Shown here piece after piece: positions 35,856 through 44,513 of a stretch of 64,000 bases of DNA; position 1 is the stretch's first letter, and every line of letters begins with the position of its first letter. The notes beneath the pieces are model-generated. The model was not told the origin of the DNA. It saw only the letters and a list, made by a program, of their open reading frames with translations, and searched no databases. The stretch spans positions 372,001 to 436,000 of the forward strand of contig NZ_JBBEOG010000003.1 in the NCBI RefSeq assembly GCF_037860835.1, in the 5' to 3' direction. The position numbers were made by a program, and so were the translations under genes. Source of the stretch: Aquipuribacter nitratireducens. Lineage in GTDB: Bacteria > Actinomycetota > Actinomycetes > Actinomycetales > JBBAYJ01.

Positions 35856-36635
35856 TCAGGGGGCGACCCGGCCGTTGGCGTCGAAGGCGGCGTGCGTGAC
35901 GGGCATGAGAGCCGCCCACTCCCGCTCCATCTGCTCGGCGACCATCTCGATCTCCCGTTGGGGGAACGACGGGAACGTCGAGTCCTCCCGCTTCGTGCGC
36001 AGCGAGAGGAAGTTCATGAGGGACCGGGCGTTCACCGTCACGTACATCGAGGAGTACAGGCTCAGCGGCAGCACGATACGGGCGACCTCGCGCGCCACCC
36101 CGGCCTCGAGCATCCGCTCGTAGGCACGCCACGCGGTGAGGTACGTCTCGCGGGTCGCCTCGGTGACGACGGCGTGCTGCTCGTCGGTGCCGGGCACGAA
36201 GTCGTAGGCCCCGGGCTTGCCGACCTGCTGGAGGTTGCGCTCCCGCGACGGCACGTAGAACACCGGCCGCATCTCCCGGTAGCGGCCGCTCTCCTCGTTG
36301 TACGAGGCCATCCGGTGCCGCTGGAACTCCCGGAACACGAAGAGCGGCGCGCTCACGTAGAACGTCATGACGGCGTGCTCGAAGGGGCTGCCGTGCCGGT
36401 CCCGCATGAGGTAGCGGACGAGGCCGGCCGAGCGCTCGGGGTCGGCGTCGACGTCGGCGAGGCTCCCCTCCCCCTTCGTCGAGACCCGCGCGGCGAAGAG
36501 CACGTCGGCGTCCCTCGCGGAGTGCTTGACGAGCTCGACGTCCATGTCGGAGCGCAGCACGATCGCGGGCCCGGGCTCGGAGTCGAGGTCGGGGTCGTCG
36601 GGGGTCACGGTCGGCGGGAGCTCGGCGTCGGCCAC
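35856..36635 (-). CDS. thyX: Flavin-dependent thymidylate synthase ThyX
   Basis: A 259-residue FAD enzyme making dTMP from dUMP. The ThyX motif RHR-x7-8-S/ER is visible as RHRMASYNEESGRY at about 106-119, with the downstream R/Y-rich part TVNARSLMNFLSLRT. I prefer the GTG at 36635 because TAGCGT ends 7 nt before it; the GTG at 36644 would add three residues and lie inside that promoter. It diverges from the HAD phosphatase gene 41 bp away. No thyA is seen in the window. Confidence 0.95.
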   Translation of the reverse strand: MADAELPPTVTPDDPDLDSEPGPAIVLRSDMDVELVKHSARDADVLFAARVSTKGEGSLADVDADPERSAGLVRYLMRDRHGSPFEHAVMTFYVSAPLFVFREFQRHRMASYNEESGRYREMRPVFYVPSRERNLQQVGKPGAYDFVPGTDEQHAVVTEATRETYLTAWRAYERMLEAGVAREVARIVLPLSLYSSMYVTVNARSLMNFLSLRTKREDSTFPSFPQREIEMVAEQMEREWAALMPVTHAAFDANGRVAP

Positions 36636-36642
36636 GCCGGAC

Positions 36643-36648
36643 ACGCTA
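36643..36648 (-). promoter_or_regulatory. -10 hexamer TAGCGT of leaderless thyX
   Basis: TAGCGT ends 7 nt before the GTG at 36635; this decides the start over the GTG at 36644. Confidence 0.55.
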
Positions 36649-36676
36649 GTGCGCCGCGGGTTGCGAGGATGGGGCC

Positions 36677-37402
36677 GTGCAGCCCACCGTCCCCCTCGCC
36701 CCGCACCGTCCCCGCGCCGCGACCGACCCGACCGCGCCGGCGGCCCGTCTCACGGGCCGCGCCTTCGCCGCCGTCCTGTTCGACATGGACGGCACGCTCG
36801 TCGACTCCACCGCCTCGGTCGTCCGCTGCTGGCTGCGCCTGGCCGACGAGTACGGCGTCACGGTGGAGGCGCTGCAGGCGGCCGCGGGCCACGGGCGCCC
36901 GGCGCGTGACATCGTCGCCGACCTGCTCCCCGAGACCGACCACGTGGCCGGCCTGGCCCGCATCACCGAGCTCGAGGTGGCCGACGTCGAGGGCGTCGTC
37001 GCACTCCCGGGCGCGCACGACGCGCTCGCCAGGACGGCGGGGCGCTCGGCGATCGTGACGTCGTGCACCGGGCCGCTCGCCCTGGCGCGGCAGCGGGCGG
37101 CGGGCGTCGTCGTCCCGGACGTCGTGGTGACGGCCGACGACGTCCGCCACGGCAAGCCGCACCCGGAGCCGTTCCTCACCGGCGCCGCCCGACTGGGCGT
37201 CGACCCGTCCCGCTGCCTCGTGGTGGAGGACGCGCCCGCGGGGCTGGCCGCCGCGCGGGCGGCCGGCATGGCGACCCTCGCCGTCACGACGACCCACGAG
37301 GCCGACGAGCTCCACGCCGACCTCGTCGTGCCCGACCTGTCGTACGTGACGTGGCTGGACGCGGAGGACGGGGTGGTGCCCGGCGTCCGGCCTAGTGCCT
37401 GA
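36677..37402 (+). CDS. HAD-superfamily phosphatase
   Basis: A 241-residue HAD hydrolase of the phosphoglycolate phosphatase/beta-phosphoglucomutase type: motif I FDMDGTLVDS (nucleophile D36, acid D38), motif II in IVTSCTGPL, and motifs III/IV around GKPHPEPF and VVEDAPAGLAAARAAGM. The N-terminal 28 residues are a low-complexity addition. Sequence alone does not give the substrate; a sugar phosphate such as 2-deoxyglucose or glycerol phosphate is typical. The GTG at 36677 has GAGGA about 7 nt upstream. Its 3' end overlaps ctaF on the other strand by 11 bp. Confidence 0.88.
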   Translation: MQPTVPLAPHRPRAATDPTAPAARLTGRAFAAVLFDMDGTLVDSTASVVRCWLRLADEYGVTVEALQAAAGHGRPARDIVADLLPETDHVAGLARITELEVADVEGVVALPGAHDALARTAGRSAIVTSCTGPLALARQRAAGVVVPDVVVTADDVRHGKPHPEPFLTGAARLGVDPSRCLVVEDAPAGLAAARAAGMATLAVTTTHEADELHADLVVPDLSYVTWLDAEDGVVPGVRPSA

Positions 37403-37790
37403 AGTCGCCCGTGTAGTGCTCGAACAGCAGGCCGAGGGAGGCGAAGAGGAGCATCCCGCAGCCGATGAAGAACAGCCACCACCCGACGGCGAGGCCGAGG
37501 AAGACGGCCCCGGCCGCCGTCGCGACGAGGATCGGCCAGATGCTCCGGGGGTTGAAGAACCCGAGGTCACCCGCCCCGTCCGCCACCTCGCCCCGCGCGT
37601 CGTCCTCGGGGCGGGCGTCCACCCGCAGCGACACGAGGTAGAGGTACAGCCCGACCATCGCCGCGAGGCCGCCGGTGAGCAGCAGTGCGGTGAAGCCGAC
37701 GGCCTCCCAGCCGGACAGCAGCCCGTAGACGAAGGCCAGCGGCACGAAGAAGAACGTGCCCGACCCGAACACCCAGGTCTCGACCCTCAC
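37392..37790 (-). CDS. ctaF: Cytochrome c oxidase subunit IV (actinobacterial type)
   Basis: A 132-residue membrane subunit with four hydrophobic helices: [53 protein letters not shown] and [19 protein letters not shown]. It ends EHYTGDFRH, close to the usual EHYRG ending of CtaF. It stabilises the aa3 oxidase of the bc1-aa3 supercomplex. The GTG at 37790 overlaps the ctaD stop (GTGA), making ctaC-ctaD-ctaF a coupled unit. Confidence 0.92.
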   Translation of the reverse strand: MRVETWVFGSGTFFFVPLAFVYGLLSGWEAVGFTALLLTGGLAAMVGLYLYLVSLRVDARPEDDARGEVADGAGDLGFFNPRSIWPILVATAAGAVFLGLAVGWWLFFIGCGMLLFASLGLLFEHYTGDFRH

Positions 37791-39595
37791 CTGCGGCCCC
37801 CCTCGTCGTCGCGTCGGTGGCTCGGCGTCGCGCTCCGGGCGCCGGCCGGTGGGCTGTCGCCCCGGTCGACGTCGCTGTCGCCCAGCACCTGCTCGAGGAC
37901 GGTCTTGTCGGCGAACGCCTTGTCGGCGGCCGCGACCTCCGGGTGCGCGAGGTCGAACGCCGGCCGCTCGGAGCGGATCCGCGGCAGCGCCGTGAAGTTG
38001 TGGCGCGGCGGCGGGCACGACGTCGCCCACTCCAGCGACGCGCCCCAGCCCCACGGGTCGTCGACGGTGACCTTCTCGCCCTTGACCGCGGTGATGTAGA
38101 CGTTCCAGAGGAACGGCAGCGTGGCGGCGCCGAGGACGAACGCACCGACGGTCGACACCTGGTTGAGCAGCGTGAAGCCGTCCTCCGGCAGGTAGTCGGC
38201 GTAGCGCCGGCTCATGCCCTCGACGCCGAGCCAGTGCTGCACGAGGAACGTCGTGTGGAAGCCGATGAAGGTGAGCCAGAAGTGCAGCTTGCCGAGGCCC
38301 TCGTTGAGCATCGAGCCGGTGAACTTCGGCCACCAGAAGTAGAAGCCGGCGAACATCGCGAAGACCACGGTGCCGAACACGACGTAGTGGAAGTGCGCGA
38401 CGACGAAGTAGCTGTCGGACAGGTGGAAGTCGAGCGTCGGCGAGCTGAGGATGATGCCGGTCAGGCCGCCGAAGAGGAACGTCACGAGGAAGCCGATGGC
38501 CCAGAGCATCGGGGAGTCGAACGTCACCGAGCCCTTCCACATCGTCCCGATCCAGTTGAAGAACTTCACCCCGGTCGGCACGGCGATGAGCATCGTCATG
38601 AAGGCGAAGAACGGCAGGAGCACCGCGCCCGTGACGTACATGTGGTGGGCCCACACCGCCACCGACAGGCCCGCGATGGCGATGATCGCGAAGACCATGC
38701 CCTTGTAGCCGAACAGCGGCTTGCGGCTGAAGACGGGGATGACCTCGCTGATGATGCCGAAGAACGGCAGCGCGATGATGTAGACCTCGGGGTGGCCGAA
38801 GAACCAGAACAGGTGCTGCCAGAGGATGGCGCCGCCGTTCTCCGCCTCGAAGACGACCGAGCCGAGCTTGCGGTCCGAGCCGAGCACCAGCAGCGCCGCG
38901 GCGAGCGGCGGGAACGCCATCAGCACGAGGACGCTCGTGATGAGCGTGCTCCAGCTGAAGATCGGCATCCGGAACATCACCATGCCGGGGGCGCGCATCC
39001 CGATGATCGTCGTGATGAAGTTGACGGCGCCGAGGATCGTGCCGAAGCCACCGAGCGCGAGGCCGAAGATCCACAGGTCGGCGCCGAGACCCGGCGAGTA
39101 CGCCTCGGTCGACAGCGGCGTGTAGGCGAACCAGCCGAACCCGGCGGCGCCGAGCGGCGTGAGGAAGCCCGAGACGGCGATGAGGCCGCCGAAGAGGTAC
39201 AGCCAGTACGCGAAGGCGTTGAGGCGCGGGAACGCGACGTCCGGCGCGCCGATCTGCAGCGGCAGCAGCCAGTTGGCGAAACCCGCGAAGAGGGGCGTCG
39301 CGAACAGCAGCAGCATGATCGTGCCGTGCATCGTGAAGAGCTGGTTGTAGCTCTCCTTCGACTCCACGACCTGAAGACCCGGGGAGAAGAGCTCCGCGCG
39401 GATAGCGAGCGCCATGATGCCGGCGATGACGAAGAAGAAGAACGACGAGACGAGGTACAGCGTCCCGATCTTCTTGTGGTCCGTCGTCGTGAGGTAGTCG
39501 GCGAGGAGGCGCCCGAGGCCTCGCTCCTTCGCGACCGGGAGCGGCGTCCCGGCCGACTGCGCGTCGCGGTAGGCGACGCCCTGGACGGTGGCCAT
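37787..39595 (-). CDS. ctaD: Cytochrome c oxidase subunit I
   Basis: A 602-residue heme-copper oxidase catalytic subunit with twelve membrane helices. Ligands are visible: the low-spin heme His in [12 protein letters not shown], the CuB His-Tyr pair in GHPEVYI, the two CuB histidines in AHHMY, and the heme a3 / second heme a histidines in VAHFHYV. The C-terminus ends in a charged Arg/Asp tail. It reduces oxygen with electrons from CtaC. The ATG at 39595 overlaps the ctaC stop by one base (TGATG), with GAGGAGG about 7 nt upstream inside ctaC. Confidence 0.97.
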   Translation of the reverse strand: MATVQGVAYRDAQSAGTPLPVAKERGLGRLLADYLTTTDHKKIGTLYLVSSFFFFVIAGIMALAIRAELFSPGLQVVESKESYNQLFTMHGTIMLLLFATPLFAGFANWLLPLQIGAPDVAFPRLNAFAYWLYLFGGLIAVSGFLTPLGAAGFGWFAYTPLSTEAYSPGLGADLWIFGLALGGFGTILGAVNFITTIIGMRAPGMVMFRMPIFSWSTLITSVLVLMAFPPLAAALLVLGSDRKLGSVVFEAENGGAILWQHLFWFFGHPEVYIIALPFFGIISEVIPVFSRKPLFGYKGMVFAIIAIAGLSVAVWAHHMYVTGAVLLPFFAFMTMLIAVPTGVKFFNWIGTMWKGSVTFDSPMLWAIGFLVTFLFGGLTGIILSSPTLDFHLSDSYFVVAHFHYVVFGTVVFAMFAGFYFWWPKFTGSMLNEGLGKLHFWLTFIGFHTTFLVQHWLGVEGMSRRYADYLPEDGFTLLNQVSTVGAFVLGAATLPFLWNVYITAVKGEKVTVDDPWGWGASLEWATSCPPPRHNFTALPRIRSERPAFDLAHPEVAAADKAFADKTVLEQVLGDSDVDRGDSPPAGARSATPSHRRDDEGGRR

Positions 39596-40545
39596 CAGGA
39601 GTCCTCCTCGATCCCGAGCTCACTGTCATCGGGCGCGGGATCGGGCGCGTCGCCTATCCCTGGGTCGTCGCGGTCGCCGGTCACGCTGCCGCCCACCTCG
39701 CCGGTGAGCCCGCTGCGGCTGAGGTCCGTCGACAGGCGGCCCGTCTGTCCGAGCGCACGCAACCTCTCGAGGTACTCGTCGTACTCGCCCCGGGACACGA
39801 CCTCGACGTTGAAGAGCATCTCGGAGTGGTACTCCCCGCACAGCTCGGCGCACTTGCCCTGGAAGCGGCCCTCCTTGGTCGGGACGACCTGGAAGCGGTT
39901 CTCGCGGCCGGCGATGGTGTCCATCTTCATGAGGAACGCGGGGATCCAGAACGAGTGGTTGACGTCGCGGGCGTAGAGGACGAACTCGACGCGCTCGTCG
40001 ACCGGCAGCACGAGGGTGGGGATGCGCTCCTCGGCACCCTCCTCACCGTCGAGGTCCGCCTGGACACCGGTCTCGAAGACACCTTCCTCGACGTAGTTGA
40101 AGTCCCACGACCACTGCTTGCCGATCACCTCGACGGTGTGGTCGGGCTCCTCCTCGGTGCTGAGGATCGCCGCCTGCGACGTGGCCGTGTAGTAGAAGAG
40201 CACCGCGACCATCATGAGCGGCACGGCCGTGTACATGACCTCGAGCGGCAGGTGGTAGCGGAACTGCGGCGGCACCTCGGGGTCGCCGGCACGCCGCCGG
40301 TAGGCGATGACGCACCACACCGTGAGGCCCCACACGATGACCCCGATGGCGAGCGCCGCGATCCACGAGCCGTTCCACAGCGTCTGGATCATCGGGGTGT
40401 TGTTGGTGGCCCCCACGCTCTCGGCGGGGAGGTAGCCGCGTCTCAGCTGGTCCGCCGAGCAGCCGCTGAGCGCGAGCACGGCGGCCGCGGCGAGCCCGGC
40501 CCGGGCTGCGCGGAACCGAACGGCCGCGGAGCGAGTTGTCGTCAC
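39595..40545 (-). CDS. ctaC: Cytochrome c oxidase subunit II
   Basis: A 316-residue lipoprotein-type CuA subunit. The signal ends LALSGC (C29). Two membrane helices follow at about 60-80 and 104-122, then the periplasmic-side cupredoxin domain with CuA ligands H197 and C232, C236, H240, M243 in [13 protein letters not shown]. It passes electrons from the bc1-bound cytochrome c to CtaD. The 50-residue C-terminal tail is acidic and disordered. The GTG at 40545 has a GGGGAAGG site upstream. It diverges from the desulfurase-like gene. Confidence 0.96.
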   Translation of the reverse strand: MTTTRSAAVRFRAARAGLAAAAVLALSGCSADQLRRGYLPAESVGATNNTPMIQTLWNGSWIAALAIGVIVWGLTVWCVIAYRRRAGDPEVPPQFRYHLPLEVMYTAVPLMMVAVLFYYTATSQAAILSTEEEPDHTVEVIGKQWSWDFNYVEEGVFETGVQADLDGEEGAEERIPTLVLPVDERVEFVLYARDVNHSFWIPAFLMKMDTIAGRENRFQVVPTKEGRFQGKCAELCGEYHSEMLFNVEVVSRGEYDEYLERLRALGQTGRLSTDLSRSGLTGEVGGSVTGDRDDPGIGDAPDPAPDDSELGIEEDS

Positions 40546-40717
40546 TGGCGCCTTCCCCGGGATTCCTGTTCGACGGGCACGGGGCCCTCTGCTGTGGGCG
40601 CGACCCGACGGCGGGCCACCTCCCGAGGCACCTTACCCCGCGGCCCCTCCGCCACCACGGTGGGGCTCGCCGCCCTCGTCCGGCGGTCACGATCCCGGTG
40701 GTCCGGGCCCGCGGTCG

Positions 40718-40723
40718 TACCGT
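40718..40723 (+). promoter_or_regulatory. -10 hexamer TACCGT of the leaderless desulfurase-like gene
   Basis: TACCGT ends 7 nt before the ATG at 40731; no ribosome site. Confidence 0.55.
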
Positions 40724-40730
40724 CGGGGTC

Positions 40731-41882
40731 ATGACGTCCGGCACGACGTCCGACCCGGTCGACCTCGACACGGCGACGGCGGCACCTCCCCTCCCGGTCG
40801 CGGTCGACGCGTGGCGCGTGGCCCTGGACGACGCGTGGGCCGACGAGCGGGGACTGCACGGCACGGGTGCGCGGGCCCGGCTCGTCCTCGGGCAGGTGCG
40901 CTCCGCCCTCGCGGAGCTGGTGGGCGATCCGGGGGCGCTCGTCGGCCTCCCGCCGGACCACGTGCGCGCGCTGCACGCCGCGGTCCTCGGCTGCTCGGCG
41001 CCCACGGCAGCCGCGGACGGCCCTGTCGTCGTCAGCGCGGTGGAGCACTCCGCCGTCCACCACGCGGCCCGCTTCTCGGGGCAGGTCCGTGAGGTGGCGG
41101 TCGACCGCGACGGGCGCGTCGACCTCGACGCCCTCGCGGACGCCCTGCCGGGGGCACGGCTGGCGTGCGTCCAGCAGGCGAACCAGGAGATCGGCACGCT
41201 GCAGGACCTCGAGGCCGTCCACGCGCTGTGCCGGCGCGAGGGGGTGCCGCTGCTCGTCGACGCCGGCGCCTCGCTGGGTCACGTGCCCGTTCCCGGGGCC
41301 TGGGACGTCCTCGTCGGCTCGCCCCGGGCGTGGGGGTCGGTCCCGGGTGCGGCGCTGCTCGTCCTGCGCCCGGGCGTCCGCTGGCGGCGCAGCGGTCCCG
41401 GTGAGGCAGGCGCCTCGCAGCGGCCCGGCGAGCACCCGGGCACCGTCGACGTCCCGGCCGCGCTGGCCGCCGCGGTGTCCCTGCAGTCCCTGCAGGCGGG
41501 ACCACTGGGCGACGCGGACCCCCGCCACGCCCTCGTCGCTCGCCTGCGCGAGCGGGTGGCCGAGGTGCCCGGCACCGACGTCGTCGGGTCGGCGGGGCAC
41601 CGCCTCCCCCACGTGCTGACGGTCTCGGCCCTCTACGTGCCGGGCGAGGAGCTCGTCCGCCGCCTCGACGCGGTCGGGTTCCGGGTCGGGTCGGGCTCGG
41701 CGTGCACCGCGGACACGCTGCGGCCGAGCCACGTTCTGGCCGCGGTCGGGGCCCTCACGCACGGCAACGTGCGCGTCGCCGTGCCCCGTGGCACCGACCC
41801 GGCGGTCCTCGACCGGTTCGCGCCCGCCCTGGCGGAGGTCGTGGCGGAGCTGCGGCGCGAGCTCGGTGCGGAGTCGCTGTGA
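40731..41882 (+). CDS. Cysteine desulfurase-like protein lacking the PLP lysine
   Basis: A 383-residue class V aminotransferase-fold protein aligned by eye to IscS/NifS. Retained: EH at 105-106 (VEHSAVHH), N151-QEIGTLQD, D177 in VDAGASLG, and the sulfur-accepting cysteine C325 in GSACTADTLRPSHVL. Lost: the SxHKxxGPxG loop reads GSPRAWGSVPG, putting R199 where the Schiff-base lysine should be, and P where the His is. VDATQS has become VDAGAS, and the N-terminal SGATESN loop is unrecognisable. The protein probably cannot use PLP normally. The next gene is tusA, overlapping by GTGA, so a sulfur-relay or scaffold role is inferred. Confidence 0.82.
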   Translation: MTSGTTSDPVDLDTATAAPPLPVAVDAWRVALDDAWADERGLHGTGARARLVLGQVRSALAELVGDPGALVGLPPDHVRALHAAVLGCSAPTAAADGPVVVSAVEHSAVHHAARFSGQVREVAVDRDGRVDLDALADALPGARLACVQQANQEIGTLQDLEAVHALCRREGVPLLVDAGASLGHVPVPGAWDVLVGSPRAWGSVPGAALLVLRPGVRWRRSGPGEAGASQRPGEHPGTVDVPAALAAAVSLQSLQAGPLGDADPRHALVARLRERVAEVPGTDVVGSAGHRLPHVLTVSALYVPGEELVRRLDAVGFRVGSGSACTADTLRPSHVLAAVGALTHGNVRVAVPRGTDPAVLDRFAPALAEVVAELRRELGAESL

Positions 41883-42208
41883 GCACCGCCGACTCCGCCG
41901 ACCTCCCGCACCTCACCGTCGACGCGCGCGGGCTGCGCTGCCCGCTGCCCGTGCTGCGGCTCGCGGCGGCGGTCCGGGACCTGGCGCCCGGGACGGTGGC
42001 CGCGGTCGTCGCGACCGACCCCGCGGTCCGCCACGACGTCCCGGCCTGGGCGCGCCTGCGAGGGCACACGGTGCTCGAGGTCCGGGAGGGCGAGGAGGAG
42101 ACCTACGAGGTCGTGGTCCGGCTGGGCGGCGGCACCTCGACCGGACCGGGCCTCGACAGACCGGCCGGCGACGGCGTCGCGAGCAGCGCCGGCAGGCGGG
42201 CGAGGTAG
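41879..42208 (+). CDS. tusA: TusA-like sulfurtransferase
   Basis: A 109-residue sulfur carrier. The TusA core (about 12-83) contains the CPxP motif in DARGLRCPLPVLRL, with C21 as the persulfide cysteine. The last 25 residues (GTSTGPGLDRPAG onward) are a low-complexity tail, and the gene overlaps the 3' end of aat on the opposite strand by 106 bp. The GTG overlaps the stop of the desulfurase-like gene (GTGA), so the two are co-translated. In related actinobacteria these two functions can occur as one fused protein. Confidence 0.88.
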   Translation: MSTADSADLPHLTVDARGLRCPLPVLRLAAAVRDLAPGTVAAVVATDPAVRHDVPAWARLRGHTVLEVREGEEETYEVVVRLGGGTSTGPGLDRPAGDGVASSAGRRAR

Positions 42209-42810
42209 CCGGACCGCGTCAGCTCGGTCACCCCGAGGGTCTCCAGGTGCGGGGTGCTCCACTGCACGTCGACGAGCCGCGGCCCCGTCGGGTCGGCGGC
42301 GAGGAGCCGGCAGAGCGCGACGACGGCGTGCTTGGAGGCGTCGGTCTCGCGGTGGAACTTCGACTCCGCCGCGAAGAGACCGCCCAGCGCCACCCCGAAC
42401 AGACCGCCCACGAGCCGGCCCCCGGCCCACGTCTCGACCGAGTGCGCGAGACCCGCGTCGTAGAGCTCCCGGTAGGCGCGGGCGTAGCGCCCGTCGATCC
42501 AGGCGCCGTCCCGGGCGGGGTCCGCACACGCCGCGACGACCTCGTCGAAGGCGCAGTCCACCCGCGTCTCGAACCGGCGTGAGCTGCGCCGCAACGACCG
42601 CGACTCGTGGACCGCTGCGGGCTCGAGGACCCCGCGCGGGTCCGGGGAGAACCAGCCGAGGACCTCGCGGCGGCGCAGCCGGACCCCCATCGCGAACAGG
42701 CCGCGGCGGTAGCCGTCGAGCAGCAGCCCCGACGCGAGCGCGCCCCCGACGCACACCAGGTCCTGGCCGTCGGGGGCGCGCTCGAGCGCCCTGTCGAAGG
42801 GGTGGCTCAG
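42103..42810 (-). CDS. aat: Leucyl/phenylalanyl-tRNA-protein transferase
   Basis: A 235-residue N-end-rule enzyme that attaches Leu or Phe to N-terminal Lys/Arg for ClpS/ClpAP-type degradation. Family landmarks: LLLDGYRRGLFAMGV, WFSPDPRGVL, GAWIDGRYARAYRELYDAGLAHSVE, and GGLFAAESKFHRETDASKHAVVAL. No ATG, GTG or TTG lies at the expected start; the frame before the conserved region offers a CTG at 42810 that overlaps the erpA stop as CTGA, analogous to the many GTGA junctions here. I infer this non-standard start. The C-terminal 25 residues overlap tusA. Confidence 0.88.
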   Translation of the reverse strand: MSHPFDRALERAPDGQDLVCVGGALASGLLLDGYRRGLFAMGVRLRRREVLGWFSPDPRGVLEPAAVHESRSLRRSSRRFETRVDCAFDEVVAACADPARDGAWIDGRYARAYRELYDAGLAHSVETWAGGRLVGGLFGVALGGLFAAESKFHRETDASKHAVVALCRLLAADPTGPRLVDVQWSTPHLETLGVTELTRSGYLARLPALLATPSPAGLSRPGPVEVPPPSRTTTS

Positions 42811-43169
42811 TGGAAGCTGTCGCCGCAGGCGCAGGAGCCCTGCGCGTTCGGGTTGTCGATCTGGAAGCCCTGCTTCTCGATCGTGTCGGCGAAGTCGATG
42901 GTCGCGCCGGCGAGGTACGGCACCGACATGCGGTCGACGACGAGCTCGACGCCACCGAACTCGCGGACGGCGTCGCCGTCCATCTGCCGGTCGTCGAAGT
43001 ACAGCTGGTAGATGAGGCCCGAGCAGCCGCCGGGCTGCACCGCGAGCCGCAGCCGGAGGTCGTCGCGGCCCTCCTGGGCCAGCAGCGCCTTCACCTTGTC
43101 GGCGGCGACGTCGGTCAGGGTGACCTCGTGCGTGGCGGTGGCGCCGGTCGTGGCGGTGGTGTCGGTCAT
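42807..43169 (-). CDS. erpA: Iron-sulfur cluster insertion protein ErpA (HesB/IscA family)
   Basis: A 120-residue A-type Fe-S carrier with the three conserved cysteines: one in QPGGCSGLIYQL and two in GSCACGDSFH at the end. It passes clusters to client enzymes; miaB, rimO and nadA in this window are possible clients. The N-terminal 14 residues are Thr/Ala-rich. The ATG at 43169 has AGGAG about 7 nt upstream. Its stop overlaps the inferred CTG start of aat. Confidence 0.94.
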   Translation of the reverse strand: MTDTTATTGATATHEVTLTDVAADKVKALLAQEGRDDLRLRLAVQPGGCSGLIYQLYFDDRQMDGDAVREFGGVELVVDRMSVPYLAGATIDFADTIEKQGFQIDNPNAQGSCACGDSFH

Positions 43170-43296
43170 GTTCGGCTCCTGGGTGGCCGGGGTCTGCGGT
43201 CCGGGGGCACGCCGTGGCGCCGCCTCCCGATGGGTCCAATGCTACGGGGCGCACGCGTGTTCCCCCGCCCGCCCGGGTGCGGCGCGCCCCAGCCCC

Positions 43297-44487
43297 TCAC
43301 CGGTGCCAGGTCCGCGCGACACGCTCGGTACGGGCGGCGAGCGTGCCGGCGGGGTCGGCCATAGCGGCCGGCACGTGGCGCGGCTCGGCGGCGACCGGGT
43401 ACGCGGACTCGACCCCCACTGCCGCGAGCTCGCGACGGCCGACGAGCACCTGCCCCGCGACGACGACGACGGGGACGCCGTGCCTCCCGGCGACGTCGGC
43501 CACCGCGCCGACGACCCGACCGCGCAGCGAGTCCCAGTCGAAGGCCCCCTCCCCGGTGACGACGAGGTCCGCGTCGGCGACGGCCTCGGGCAGGCGCGCG
43601 ACCTCGGCCACGACGCTCGCGCCCGGCTCGCGCTCCGCCCCCAGCGCGAGGAGAGCCGCGCCGAGCCCACCACCCGCGCCGGCGCCCGGCAGGGCGACGA
43701 GCCGGCCGGGGTCGGCGGCCCCGGCTGCGGTGAGCGCGTCGACGAGGACCGTCGCCCACGCCGTCATCGCGGCCTCGGCGGAGCGGAGGTCGTCCCCCCG
43801 CAGCCCGAGGGCGGGGCCGGCGCCCCGGACGGGGCCGTGCCGACCGACGAGCGGGGCGTCGGTGTCGGTCGCGACGACGAGGTGAACCCCGGCGAGCCGG
43901 TCACGCAGGTCACGGAGCCCGGCGAGCGCGGCGCCGTCCGCGGCGGCGGCGGCGACGAGGCCGCCGTCCGCCACGGCGCGCACGTCGTCACCGGGGGCGT
44001 CACCTGTGCCCTCGCCGAGCAGCGCGGCGATGGCACCGGCGCCGCCGTCGAGCACCCCGGCGCGGCCGACCCCGACCACCAGGCGCTCCGGTCGCAGCGC
44101 GAGGGCGGCGGCGAGCAGCTGCCCGGCCCCGCGGCTCGTGCGGGACGCGACAGCGCGTGACGCGTTGCCGCGGTCGAGGTGCTCCCCGACCGCCTGGGAC
44201 GTGTCGACGTAGACGGTGAGGACACCGGCGGGGTCGTCGGCGGGACCGACGAGCAGGACGGCCCCGGGGACGTCGCGCCCGTCGGGGTCGCCGACGGTGC
44301 ACGGCACCAGCTCGCCGGGCAACGCCGCCCGCACCGCGTCGAGGAAGCCGGGACCGCCGTCGGACATCGGGAGCTCGACGACCTCGTCGTCGGGAGCGTG
44401 CCGGCGCCACCCGGCGGCGAGCGCGGTCGCCGCCTCCGGGGCGCTGAGGGTGCCGCGGAAGCTGTCGGGGGCCATGACCACGCGCAC
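43297..44487 (-). CDS. glxK: Glycerate kinase (GK1 family)
   Basis: A 396-residue glycerate 2-kinase-type protein. It begins VRVVMAPDSFRGTLSAPEAA, a clear family start. Also seen are MSDGGPGFLDA, GLGAALLALGAEREPGA and ADLVVTGEGAFDWDSLRGRVVGAVADVA near the C-terminus. It phosphorylates D-glycerate in serine-glyoxylate or allantoin breakdown. I use the GTG at 44487; an in-frame GTG at 44505 would add six residues. It diverges from nadA, and its place beside erpA is conserved in actinobacteria. Confidence 0.92.
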   Translation of the reverse strand: MRVVMAPDSFRGTLSAPEAATALAAGWRRHAPDDEVVELPMSDGGPGFLDAVRAALPGELVPCTVGDPDGRDVPGAVLLVGPADDPAGVLTVYVDTSQAVGEHLDRGNASRAVASRTSRGAGQLLAAALALRPERLVVGVGRAGVLDGGAGAIAALLGEGTGDAPGDDVRAVADGGLVAAAAADGAALAGLRDLRDRLAGVHLVVATDTDAPLVGRHGPVRGAGPALGLRGDDLRSAEAAMTAWATVLVDALTAAGAADPGRLVALPGAGAGGGLGAALLALGAEREPGASVVAEVARLPEAVADADLVVTGEGAFDWDSLRGRVVGAVADVAGRHGVPVVVVAGQVLVGRRELAAVGVESAYPVAAEPRHVPAAMADPAGTLAARTERVARTWHR

Positions 44488-44513
44488 CCCGGCAGTGTGC
44501 TGCACTTGACGGC

